A DNA stretch of 64,000 nucleotides from Actinomycetes bacterium (lineage in GTDB: Bacteria; Actinomycetota; Acidimicrobiia; Acidimicrobiales; Acidimicrobiaceae): positions 235,848 through 299,847 of the forward strand of contig JAJZFV010000043.1 in assembly GCA_021805205.1 (NCBI GenBank), read 5' to 3'. A model generated the notes under the pieces. That model had not been told where the DNA came from. It ran no database searches and saw only the letters and a list, made by a program, of their open reading frames with translations. Both the position numbers and the translations under genes were made by a program. Each line of letters starts with the position of its first letter. The stretch's first letter is position 1. This document shows, in pieces, positions 36,313 to 45,102 of this stretch.

Positions 36313-37542
36313 TTACGCTTTAGTGGTGTCGTCGCGCACTCCCCAAGGCGAGTTATGAACGAGGAGCTTCTCCAGGAACGGATCTGGGTCAAAGGCCTCA
36401 GGGCCAAGTACACCTCTACCCGTCCAGGTTCCCTCCGCAATCAACTCAAGTGCGACAACGGGGAAGATTGCCGTCTGCCAAACTACAGCCTGACAACCCC
36501 ATCGATTCATAGTCACTTCGTTGTCGACGACATGGTAAAGGTAGACCTTCTTTGGTTCGCCACCTTTATCAAGGCCCGAAACAAAGGTGCCGGCACAAGT
36601 CTTGCCCTTCATGATAGGGCCAAGTTCGATTGGGTTGGGCAAGGTCGCCGCGACGACGTCACGAGGTGAGACCTCAACTCCACGAACCGAGATTGGCTTA
36701 GTTGAATCGAGACCCAATTTGTGAAGAGTCTTTAGGACGCTGATGAACTCATCTCCGAGACCATACTTAAAGGTCACCTTCTTTGCCTTGATCCATCGAG
36801 GTACCAATACCACCTCTTCATGCTCTACGTTTACACACTCGACTTTCCCAATCCCTTCAGGAAATTCAAAGATCTCCCCTTCGGAAAATGGAGGAGTCGT
36901 ATACCAACCCCTTTCCTCCGCATATATCAAGGGCGGATTTAAACACTCCTCAATCGTGGTCCAAATCGAAAAGGTGGGAGCAAATTCATACCCCTCAACC
37001 GCTAAGTTGGCACCGTCACGAACCCCAACTTCATCTATCTCAGAGAAGATATTTTTGGCCGCATAGGCTGCAAAAACATCTGAGAGACCCGGCTCTACGC
37101 CCATACCGACCAGAGCAAGTAGACCTTTATCCTCCCACAAAGACGCCTTAGCAAATTGCTCATCCCCAAGCATCTTTCCAACCTTCTCGTATGGATGATC
37201 CGGATGTGGCACAGAAAGTGACATAGCCATATCAACATACGTAGCGCCAAGTTGGTAGGCGGCATCAAAGATTCCCATGACGAATCGGGGGTCACAGCAG
37301 TTCATCACCGCATCCACCTGATATTTACGTCCAATTTCGACGATCGCGTTCGAATCGGAGGCGTCAATACAATCGGCGATAATTTCGGCTCCGTTAGAAA
37401 AGGATGCCGCAAGCTTTGCAACGTGCTCGGCTCTTGCAAGGTTGACGTCTGTAACCACGAGCGCAGAAAATGCGGTACTTTCAGCTGCAATCTTGGCAAA
37501 CGCTTCACCGACGCCACCCGCTCCCACTATTAGTACCCGCAC
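36313..37542 (-). CDS. Saccharopine dehydrogenase-family oxidoreductase
   Basis: A 409-residue NAD(P)-dependent protein with the N-terminal dinucleotide-binding GAGGVG (residues 7-12) and the LVGMGVEPGLSDVFAAYA segment of the saccharopine dehydrogenase superfamily. The end, EAFDPDPFLEKL, resembles carboxynorspermidine dehydrogenase of alternative spermidine synthesis, though the active-site region is not close enough for that assignment. Lysine 6-dehydrogenase is another candidate. The GTG start follows AGGGGGA. It is divergent from the Lrp gene and followed by the aldehyde dehydrogenase, so a role in lysine- or polyamine-derived amine metabolism is likely, but the substrate is unresolved. 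Confidence 0.8.
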   Translation of the reverse strand: MRVLIVGAGGVGEAFAKIAAESTAFSALVVTDVNLARAEHVAKLAASFSNGAEIIADCIDASDSNAIVEIGRKYQVDAVMNCCDPRFVMGIFDAAYQLGATYVDMAMSLSVPHPDHPYEKVGKMLGDEQFAKASLWEDKGLLALVGMGVEPGLSDVFAAYAAKNIFSEIDEVGVRDGANLAVEGYEFAPTFSIWTTIEECLNPPLIYAEERGWYTTPPFSEGEIFEFPEGIGKVECVNVEHEEVVLVPRWIKAKKVTFKYGLGDEFISVLKTLHKLGLDSTKPISVRGVEVSPRDVVAATLPNPIELGPIMKGKTCAGTFVSGLDKGGEPKKVYLYHVVDNEVTMNRWGCQAVVWQTAIFPVVALELIAEGTWTGRGVLGPEAFDPDPFLEKLLVHNSPWGVRDDTTKA

Positions 37543-37748
37543 AAATTCCCCCTATGTAATTAGTCGAAAAACAGTAACTCCAAAGGAATATTAGTGAATC
37601 GCCCTAGGTCTAATGAAGGAAAACGTATGAAATATTTGTAAAAAGTTCGGAATCGATAATCTTTGCATGGTAAAACTTTAAGAATCACTCATTTACACCC
37701 TCCGATTCGCAAAAGGCGACTTCGAAGGGACGAGTTTGAGAGGAAGTC

Positions 37749-38291
37749 ATGGTCGAGCGAGCATTGCGACCAGTTCGAGGTGGCGGAGGTGGGGCGGCAT
37801 TTCGCCAAAGCCTAAACGCATCCCGAAAGGAAAGCCAGGGGGCGATAAGTCTAGACGCAAAGTCAAAAGAGCTCATAGCTCTACTTCAACGCGATGGGAG
37901 AGCATCATATGCGTACCTAGCAAAAGAGGTAGGACTAAGTGAAGCAGCAGTCAGACAGCGCGTTCAGAGGTTAATTGATCAAAAGGTGATGCAGATCGTC
38001 GCCGTAACTGATCCCCTTTCAGTTGGATTCAGTCGTCAAGCCATGGTGGGGATAAAAGCAAACGGCGATTTAAGAGAAGTAGCAGAAGAAATAGCAAGCA
38101 TCAAGGAGGTGGACTACGTGGTCGTCTGTGCCGGTCGCTTTGACTTACTGGCTGAAGTCGTATGCGAAGACGACGCCCACCTGATGGAAATCTTAAATGA
38201 CAGCCTTAGAAAAGTTACGGGAGTAGCTGAAATCGAAGCGTTCCTATACCTTCGATTAGAAAAACAAAGCTATCAATGGGGTGCAAGATGA
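37749..38291 (+). CDS. Lrp/AsnC family transcriptional regulator
   Basis: A 180-residue regulator. Residues 38-85 form the helix-turn-helix (YLAKEVGLSEAAVRQRVQRL), and the rest is the ligand-binding RAM domain (VDYVVVCAGRFDLLAEVVCED). An extra 35-residue basic, glycine-rich N-terminus precedes the DNA-binding domain. The ATG follows GAGAGGAAG. It overlaps the aminotransferase gene in an ATGA arrangement and is divergent from the saccharopine-dehydrogenase-like gene. It is therefore the natural regulator of the whole island, likely sensing an amino acid or amine. Confidence 0.92.
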   Translation: MVERALRPVRGGGGGAAFRQSLNASRKESQGAISLDAKSKELIALLQRDGRASYAYLAKEVGLSEAAVRQRVQRLIDQKVMQIVAVTDPLSVGFSRQAMVGIKANGDLREVAEEIASIKEVDYVVVCAGRFDLLAEVVCEDDAHLMEILNDSLRKVTGVAEIEAFLYLRLEKQSYQWGAR

Positions 38292-39661
38292 CACAGAATT
38301 ACAATACAGAGCAGCTTTCAGAGAAGGCGAAACGCCATCTCTGGATGCACTTCACGCGAATGTCCGCGTATGACAACGCAGAAGTCCCAGTTATGGTCCG
38401 CGGTGAGGGCGGCTACGTTTGGGACTCACGTGGGAAGCGATACATCGATGGTCTAGCGGGACTCTTTGTAGTTCAAGCCGGCCACGGCCGCACAGAATTA
38501 GCTGAGGCTGCCGCTAGACAATCAAGTGAACTCGCATACTTTCCACTTTGGAGCTATGCGCACGTGCCGGCAATCGAACTGGCGGAGCGAATAGCTGATC
38601 TTACTCCGGGCGACCTAAATCGAGTCTTCTTCACCACTGGTGGTGGCGAAGCGAACGAAACCGCCATGAAACTTGCCCGTCAGTTCTTCAAGCTCACTGG
38701 CAAGCCAAAGAAGACCAAATTCATTTCGAGAAATATCTCGTACCATGGAACCACGATGGGCGCACTATCGGTGACTGGATTAGCGGGCATAAAGGCGGAC
38801 TTTGAACCCTTAATCCCTGGAACTTTCAAGGTAGCAAATACCAATAGATACCGTTGCGTAGACTGCGCAGGCTTTAATTCCTGCAACCTCCACTGCGCCG
38901 ACGACATCGAACGAATGATTCAATACGAAGGACCTGATACCGTAGCTGCGGTATTTCTAGAGCCGGTTCAAAATGCTGGAGGGTGCTTTACTCCCCCTGA
39001 TGGATACTTCCAAAGGGTACGTGAGATCTGCGACAAGTACGACGTTCTACTCATAGCCGACGAGGTTATCTGTGGCTTCGGTCGACTTGGTGAGTACTTT
39101 GGATCGATCAAATATAACTTTGTTCCGGACATGATGACCGTTGCCAAGGGAATGTCCTCCGGTTATGCGCCGATAGGTGCCCTAATCGTCTCTGATCGCA
39201 TCATTGAACCATATTTGAAGGAGAGCAACACCTTTCTCCACGGCTTCACCTTTGCAGGACATCCGGTCTCGTCTGCGGTTGCCCTTGCCAACTTGGATAT
39301 TTTCGAAAAAGAGGACATTATCGGTAACGTTCAAGCGAATCAGGACTACTTCCGCGCCAAGCTTGAAGAGCTGAGAGACATAGCAATTATCGGAGATGTG
39401 AGAGGAACTGGCTACTTCTACGGCCTAGAACTCGTCAAAGATCGTGACACAAAAGAGACCTTTAATGACGAAGAGTCGGAGCGACTATTACGTGGCCTTC
39501 TCACTCCGCACCTCTTTGAAGCGGGACTAATCTGCAGAGCTGACGACCGAGGAGATCCGGTGATCCAGCTCTCGCCACCGCTTACAATTGGCAGAAGCGA
39601 GATCGACGACATCATTGACATCTTGAGAACAGTCGTCTCTGAAGCGGCAGCGCTACTTTAA
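38288..39661 (+). CDS. Putrescine-type class III aminotransferase
   Basis: A 457-residue PLP-dependent omega-aminotransferase of the SpuC/pyruvate-transaminase group. The ATG at 38288 overlaps the stop of the Lrp gene. HLWMHFTRM, GGGEANETAMK, SYHGTTMGAL, the DEVICGFGRLG strand and the Schiff-base Lys287 (VAKGMSSGY) are present. A CVDC...SCNLHC cysteine-rich insert of the type common in this group is conserved. Pyruvate is the usual acceptor in these enzymes, giving alanine, which fits the alanine dehydrogenase at the other end of the island. Other omega-amines, including taurine or beta-alanine, cannot be excluded. Confidence 0.85.
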   Translation: MTQNYNTEQLSEKAKRHLWMHFTRMSAYDNAEVPVMVRGEGGYVWDSRGKRYIDGLAGLFVVQAGHGRTELAEAAARQSSELAYFPLWSYAHVPAIELAERIADLTPGDLNRVFFTTGGGEANETAMKLARQFFKLTGKPKKTKFISRNISYHGTTMGALSVTGLAGIKADFEPLIPGTFKVANTNRYRCVDCAGFNSCNLHCADDIERMIQYEGPDTVAAVFLEPVQNAGGCFTPPDGYFQRVREICDKYDVLLIADEVICGFGRLGEYFGSIKYNFVPDMMTVAKGMSSGYAPIGALIVSDRIIEPYLKESNTFLHGFTFAGHPVSSAVALANLDIFEKEDIIGNVQANQDYFRAKLEELRDIAIIGDVRGTGYFYGLELVKDRDTKETFNDEESERLLRGLLTPHLFEAGLICRADDRGDPVIQLSPPLTIGRSEIDDIIDILRTVVSEAAALL

Positions 39662-39724
39662 AATCACCTACGAATGCGTTAGTCTCCTGTAACCTTAACC
39701 AAAGTACAAAAGGAGAAGCTGCAG

Positions 39725-41215
39725 GTGCCTAACGCATTCTTTGATAGCGTCATTGAAAACTATAAAAATCGAGACGAAGTAGTACTGCGATTTGGGGCAG
39801 AGTCAGCCCTAACAGGCACCGAATTTTTATCTTCAGTCGAACAGGCCTCCAAAAAGCTGCGACTAGCTGGGCTCGAATTTGGAGATAGGATAGCCCTTGA
39901 GTCAGGCCCCTACTCGACCTACGTAGTCACCGTGATTGCCAGCCTCGCCGCTGGTGCCATAGTTGTACCAATAAACCCAAATGCAACACAACCCGAGATC
40001 GACTACGTCTTTGGCGACGCAACACCTAAGTTCGCCTTTGGGTCAGGTGCGATCTTCAAGGCGGTAGCAAAAGAACTTCGCTATGAACAAAAGGAATACC
40101 AGGGTGTGGGGAACGATTTGAAAGTACCGGCTGGTTGCACCTTGCTAACTCCGGAAATTCTTTCGATCGAGAAGTTACCAATTTCAAGTACCATAACCTA
40201 CACCTCCAAAATCGATGCCCCATCTCTCATTGGGTACACCTCGGGTACCACCGGCAAACCCAAAGGTGCACTTTTATCATTGGGGAACCTTTACGCATCC
40301 GCCAAAGGCCTAATCAAAGAATGGAGCTGGACCAGAGACGACCACCTTCTTCACTTTCTCCCCCTTTATCACATGCACGGCCTCGGTGTCGGCCTCTTTG
40401 GATCGTTGGCAGCGGGATCGAAGATTACGTTTTTACCACGTTTCGCCGAAGATCTTCTCTTCGAAAGCGTAGCTGAGGAGGATATTTCGATGATCTTTGG
40501 TGTTCCAACCATATACGAACGCATTGCACGCGATCTTCGACTACCAGAGTTGCGCAAACTACGAATTATGGTGTCAGGCTCAGCGCCTTTACCTGCGGAC
40601 TTATTTGCCCGCTTGAAAGAGGTATTGGGGGACGGTCCTGTAGAGCGTTACGGCATGACCGAGACCGTAATGAATACATCCAACCCATTCATCGGGGTGC
40701 GGAAGGCGGGCAAAGTTGGGCGACCTCTTGATGGCGTTTCAATTAAGATCGCAGCGGACGGTGAGGTTCTCGTAAAAGGTGAAAATGTAATGAACGGTTA
40801 CCTCGGTCGACCATCGGCAAACCAAGAGGCATTCACAGTAGATGGATACTTTAAGACCGGCGATCAGGGTGAAATCGACGATGATGGTTATCTTGAGATA
40901 AAGGGGCGCAAAAAGGACCTGATTATCAGCGGAGGTTTCAACGTCTATCCCAAGGAGGTCGAAGCCGAGTTGCGATCTTATCGAGGAATTCGCGAGTCAG
41001 CTGTAGTCGGAAGGCCATCGGAACTTTGGGGGGAGGAGGTCGTCGCATTCATTGAATGCGACGAGGAGATAGACGTGGTCGACCTTCGCGAATTTCTAAA
41101 GCAAAGGCTGTCAACGTACAAGGTCCCTAAGGAGATCACCATCGTTGAGGCACTTCCAAGAAACAATCTTGGCAAGATACTCTATAGTCAAATCCGACAA
41201 AACTTCCAAAACTAG
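39725..41215 (+). CDS. AMP-forming acyl-CoA synthetase, malonyl-CoA synthetase-like
   Basis: A 496-residue ANL-superfamily ligase. YTSGTTGKPKGALLS is the phosphate-binding loop, LLHFLPLYHMHGL matches the MatB/ACSF3 group closely, ERYGMTETVMN binds adenine, and the catalytic lysine is in RNNLGKILY. MatB-type enzymes make malonyl- or methylmalonyl-CoA. The GTG start follows AAAGGAG. It is convergent with a crotonase gene and the two share the tetranucleotide CTAG for their stop codons. The substrate remains inferred. Confidence 0.85.
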   Translation: MPNAFFDSVIENYKNRDEVVLRFGAESALTGTEFLSSVEQASKKLRLAGLEFGDRIALESGPYSTYVVTVIASLAAGAIVVPINPNATQPEIDYVFGDATPKFAFGSGAIFKAVAKELRYEQKEYQGVGNDLKVPAGCTLLTPEILSIEKLPISSTITYTSKIDAPSLIGYTSGTTGKPKGALLSLGNLYASAKGLIKEWSWTRDDHLLHFLPLYHMHGLGVGLFGSLAAGSKITFLPRFAEDLLFESVAEEDISMIFGVPTIYERIARDLRLPELRKLRIMVSGSAPLPADLFARLKEVLGDGPVERYGMTETVMNTSNPFIGVRKAGKVGRPLDGVSIKIAADGEVLVKGENVMNGYLGRPSANQEAFTVDGYFKTGDQGEIDDDGYLEIKGRKKDLIISGGFNVYPKEVEAELRSYRGIRESAVVGRPSELWGEEVVAFIECDEEIDVVDLREFLKQRLSTYKVPKEITIVEALPRNNLGKILYSQIRQNFQN

Positions 41216-41988
41216 TTTCCCCTGAATCTGGGTTCACGCTTTTCGATAAATGCGGCTAGGGCCTCTGCGTAGTCATGCGAAGATAATGTAACTTCCCTTT
41301 GGCGGTTTGACGCTACGCGAGCCGAATTTGAAGCCTCGCCCTCGATGGCAGAGAGAATGTCCTTCGTGGCATGGATTGACAATGGAGCGTTATCCGCAAT
41401 TCGCTTTGCCATGCCGAGCGCTGCGGCGGCGACGTCTTCAATTACAACTTCAACGAATCCAAGCTGCCCCATCGATTGCGCACTTAGTACATCGGCTGTT
41501 AAAAGCATCCTCTTGCAATTTGCAACCCCAATGATCCTTACCATGCGTACTAACGAATCAAATGGATATGAGATTGCCAAGCGCGCAGGCGGAAGTCTGA
41601 ATTTAGCCGACTCAGAAGAGACACGAATATCGCAGGCAGAGGCAATCGAAATTCCACCACCGATACAAAATCCGTCGATCGACGCAATGGTTGCGAAAGG
41701 GACCGACTCGATAGCGGCTAAAGCCGCTTCGGTATTTTCATCGTATTCGATAGCGCTTTGACCGCTCTGCCTTACCTCTTTAAATTCGCTGATATCAGCA
41801 CCAGCAGCAAAGTTTCCTTCGACGCCGGAGATTATCGCAGCCCTGATATCTCTGACGTCACGCAGGTAAGTGAATGCATCTGCCAACTCTTTCCACATCG
41901 ATCTGGTCATGGCATTTCGCCTCGCCGGGTTATTCAACAGCACCGATGCGATTGAATCGTCAATCGTGATATCCACAGAACCTGCCAA
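41212..41988 (-). CDS. Crotonase-superfamily protein lacking both catalytic glutamates
   Basis: About 258 residues with the enoyl-CoA hydratase/isomerase fold. The first oxyanion-hole region (NFAAGADISEF) and the second (IDGFCIGGG) are normal. The two glutamates that act on water in hydratases are absent: GGGISIASACDI has Ser where Glu is expected, and FRLPPARLAIS lacks the usual PE. Hydration is therefore unlikely, and an isomerase, decarboxylase or other crotonase reaction is more plausible. I prefer the TTG at 41988, which follows GGAGG; a longer reading to 42021 would begin inside the terminator hairpin of the upstream gene. Confidence 0.82.
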   Translation of the reverse strand: MAGSVDITIDDSIASVLLNNPARRNAMTRSMWKELADAFTYLRDVRDIRAAIISGVEGNFAAGADISEFKEVRQSGQSAIEYDENTEAALAAIESVPFATIASIDGFCIGGGISIASACDIRVSSESAKFRLPPARLAISYPFDSLVRMVRIIGVANCKRMLLTADVLSAQSMGQLGFVEVVIEDVAAAALGMAKRIADNAPLSIHATKDILSAIEGEASNSARVASNRQREVTLSSHDYAEALAAFIEKREPRFRGN

Positions 41989-42004
41989 ATCTCCTCCAAA
42001 AATA

Positions 42005-42042
42005 TATGGGTTGAACCGCACGCCTTACCGGTTCAACCCATA
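42005..42042 (-). terminator. Terminator after the MMPL gene
   Basis: A perfect 14-bp stem (TATGGGTTGAACCG with its complement) and a ten-base loop, followed on the minus strand by TATTTTT. The T-run leads straight into the GGAGGAG site of the crotonase gene. Confidence 0.92.
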
Positions 42043-42083
42043 CACAGTATCAGATCTATTAAATCAGATCAGGATTATAGGAA

Positions 42084-44393
42084 CTACGCGCGTCCCACCA
42101 ACTCTTGCTCTTTCTCCCATGCCGCACTTTCGTCGTCAGTATGGACCTCTTTGAAGAGCTTGGAAGGCCACCAGTTCCACTTTTGCAATATGACTACAGC
42201 ACTAGGGACCAGCAAAGTTCGAACCAGGAAGGTGTCCATCAAGATGCCAAGTGCTAGACCGAATCCGATCTCCTCAACTTGCGCATTGCCGAGCTGTGCC
42301 AGCGCAAGTACTGCGAAAGATGCTGCTAGAACTAGGCCAGCGGATGTAACCGTTGATCCAGTTGCGTTGAGCGCGGTCTTTACTGCCGACTTGAGGCCAC
42401 GGTGATGTGCTTCTTCTCGAATCCTCGTCATCACGAGGATGTTATAGTCCTCCCCGAGCGCTAAGAGGAACAAGAAGAGCAAGAAGGGAAGAACAAAATT
42501 CAACCCCGAGTCTCCTTTGAAGAAGATGAAGACGATTACGTCTGCTCCAAGAGCAGCAAGGTAGGAGAGCACTACCGAAACCATCAAATAGAGTGGGGCC
42601 ACTATCGACCTAAGAACTAAGGCGAGTAACAGCCCAATGATCAAGACCACAACTGGTACGATCTTCTTTAGATCGGAGTTGGAGAAGTGGCTAATATCGT
42701 AGGCCGCAGCTGCCTGTCCGGTCACGCCATATCGCGGAACGCCAAACTTCGTCGCTACCTGAGTTACTTGAGATCGAACCGTTGGAATCGCCTGCAATGC
42801 TTTAGTGCTAGCCGCATCGCCCGCATTTAGCAACGTCTCGAATACAACCGTACTCCCATCCGATGAGATAAATTGGAACTCACTTCGATACGCTTGGTAT
42901 AAAACCGGAGTGACACCAGTTCCAAGTGGTTCAATTGGAGAGAGTGCACTTGGAGCTCCAAGTTTTTGATAGAGATTAGTTAGCTCTGCAGCCGTTAGGT
43001 GCTGAGAGCCGACGTTGAATGGACCGAAGACCTTTTTGAAGGAGTTCTCCGCAGTTAGAGCGCTCTGAATGCTTTGTATCTCTGAAAGATTAGACCATAC
43101 CGGTGAGTTGAATTGCATTACAACCTGAGTCGGGTTGAAGCTAGCGGATGGGAACTCTTTGCTGAGGATTTGGCCACCGTAGTAAGAGTCGGAGCCCGCC
43201 GGAGCACTCGAAGTGCTGGCAAAGCCAGAGGGGCTATTGCCAAACGATGCGACCGCCAAGGAACCAAATATGACTACACCTAGAATCAAAGTTGCATATG
43301 GCTTATTGACTACTCTTGCTGCGATACGCCCCCAGAGTCCAACTTTGCCGGTACCCTCTCGGGTGGAAGTTGGCCAAAAGACCGCTCGGCCTAAAATCGC
43401 AAGGATAGCTGGTAGTAGGGTTAGTCCAGCAAGGAGCATCAATCCCACACCTATAGCAAGGGGCCAACCAAGGCCCTTGTAAAAGCCGAACGAAGCCGTC
43501 ACCAATGAAAGAAGAGCCGCTATCACCGTCAGCGACGAGAAGGTAATTGATTCACCGACCTTCTCTAAAGCTCGAGCCACTGCACTTTTGGGATCGAGTC
43601 CGCGTCGAAGCTCTTCACGTACCCTGAATACGAGGAAAAGGCCGTAGTCGGTACCAGCACCGATGATCAAAATGATGAACAGGAGCTGGGTTACGAAAGA
43701 AACAGTAAACCCCAACTTTGAGGCTTCTGCGACCAATGGACCCCCGGCTAGCACAACGAACACAGCCGGCAGGAGCGTGATGAATGGGGCAAGGAGAGCC
43801 CTAAAGACAACGAGGAGTATAACGAGGATCAAAATTATCGAGTAATTTTGAGCCTTTCCAGGGCCGCCCGCATTTCCCTTATTCGAATCCACCGTTATAG
43901 CAGTCTGACCAGCTGTATGCACCGAGAGGTTGCTCGGTAGTGAAGCGGACTTTATCGTCGAGCGCACATCGGCAACCAAGGTATTCAGGCCCGTATCACC
44001 AAACGGGCTAGTCGAGGAGATAATCTGAGCTTGAATCGCCCTTTGATCCGGAGAGACCCCAGCGACCTTAGCTGAGATAACTGTTGGATCGTGAGTGATC
44101 GAAGTGAGCAGCGATGCAAATGCCGCCTTATCGGTTGCGGTCAGAGTAGGCGCCGAAGTCTGAGCCACGACAATGACCGTTGAGTCATTGGTATTACCAA
44201 ACTTTGACGCAAGATTTGCTGCGGCTATAGATGGTGCGTTATTGCCAAGAAATGCACGGTTATCGTTGGTTACAACACTTCCCAGAGAGGGCAGAAACTT
44301 AATTGAGGCGAAGGTTCCGATAATCCAAATCAGGACCACCAACCACCTGAGTTTGACTACCCATTTACCCAGCTGTTGGAAAAATTTAGACAC
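42084..44393 (-). CDS. MMPL-family RND transporter
   Basis: A 769-residue inner-membrane transporter with the duplicated layout of the MMPL family: one N-terminal helix, a large extracytoplasmic domain of about 130 residues, five helices, a second large outer domain and six more helices. The proton-relay type segments GAGTDYGLFLVFRVREE and ALGEDYNILVMTRIREE occur once in each half. MMPL proteins export lipids, siderophores or drugs in actinobacteria. The GTG start follows AAGGAG. The preceding MarR gene suggests inducible export of a toxic or signalling compound. Confidence 0.92.
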   Translation of the reverse strand: MSKFFQQLGKWVVKLRWLVVLIWIIGTFASIKFLPSLGSVVTNDNRAFLGNNAPSIAAANLASKFGNTNDSTVIVVAQTSAPTLTATDKAAFASLLTSITHDPTVISAKVAGVSPDQRAIQAQIISSTSPFGDTGLNTLVADVRSTIKSASLPSNLSVHTAGQTAITVDSNKGNAGGPGKAQNYSIILILVILLVVFRALLAPFITLLPAVFVVLAGGPLVAEASKLGFTVSFVTQLLFIILIIGAGTDYGLFLVFRVREELRRGLDPKSAVARALEKVGESITFSSLTVIAALLSLVTASFGFYKGLGWPLAIGVGLMLLAGLTLLPAILAILGRAVFWPTSTREGTGKVGLWGRIAARVVNKPYATLILGVVIFGSLAVASFGNSPSGFASTSSAPAGSDSYYGGQILSKEFPSASFNPTQVVMQFNSPVWSNLSEIQSIQSALTAENSFKKVFGPFNVGSQHLTAAELTNLYQKLGAPSALSPIEPLGTGVTPVLYQAYRSEFQFISSDGSTVVFETLLNAGDAASTKALQAIPTVRSQVTQVATKFGVPRYGVTGQAAAAYDISHFSNSDLKKIVPVVVLIIGLLLALVLRSIVAPLYLMVSVVLSYLAALGADVIVFIFFKGDSGLNFVLPFLLFLFLLALGEDYNILVMTRIREEAHHRGLKSAVKTALNATGSTVTSAGLVLAASFAVLALAQLGNAQVEEIGFGLALGILMDTFLVRTLLVPSAVVILQKWNWWPSKLFKEVHTDDESAAWEKEQELVGRA

Positions 44394-44446
44394 AAAACTC
44401 CTTTATTTGAAATCTGTAACGACTGTTTTCTATTTGGGAGCGAAAT

Positions 44447-44944
44447 CTACGAGTCTCCCACCTCCGTCTTTTGGTCACTAGCAACGGAAGTTGGATGCTC
44501 GATTGCCCCAACAATCTGATCCAAAGTCGATAAAAGAACTTCAAAGCGCTGCTCGCTCAGGGTCTCAATAGCTGAGGCAATCGGCGCGGTACGCTGCGCG
44601 ATCTGCGCCTTGATCTCTACGCCCCTATCCTCCGAAAGTTTCAGAAGAGTCCTTCGATGGTCACTTGGATCTTCATACCTATCGATCAATCCAGCATTCG
44701 CCATCTGACTTACGAGCTGCGATGCAGCAGCTAACGAAATACTCATACGTGCTGAAATATCTGAGACTGAAATACCATCTGCAGTCGCGATGTGTGCGAT
44801 AGCGATCATATGGCGAGGAGATGGATCTGACACCTCGGAGATCAGATCTTTGATATTCGACTCTCTCAAAACCCTAACAATTCGAGCAAGCCTTGACAGA
44901 AGGGCAAATACAGCCTCTTGAGACTCCAAAATCACCGTCTCCAT
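44447..44944 (-). CDS. MarR family transcriptional regulator
   Basis: A 165-residue winged-helix regulator: MIAIAHIATADGISVSDISARMS opens the recognition region and DPSDHRRTLLKLSEDRG is the conserved wing. MarR proteins usually repress a neighbouring efflux or detoxification gene and release DNA on binding a phenolic or lipophilic ligand. It precedes the MMPL exporter by 53 bases on the same strand, and is divergent from the nitroreductase, so it may control both. The operator was not identified with confidence. Confidence 0.92.
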   Translation of the reverse strand: METVILESQEAVFALLSRLARIVRVLRESNIKDLISEVSDPSPRHMIAIAHIATADGISVSDISARMSISLAAASQLVSQMANAGLIDRYEDPSDHRRTLLKLSEDRGVEIKAQIAQRTAPIASAIETLSEQRFEVLLSTLDQIVGAIEHPTSVASDQKTEVGDS

Positions 44945-45102
44945 AATCTCAGAGAATGAATACTTTCAAGAACTAAACAATTATGAGGATAACAGTATTT
45001 CCATATCTTTACTATCTTTGCCTCAGACAAAGACCCAACAGGCTCGCCGTCAGTTCAACAATAGAGAACCGAATTCACTTCCATTAGATAGAGTCTTTTA
45101 CC

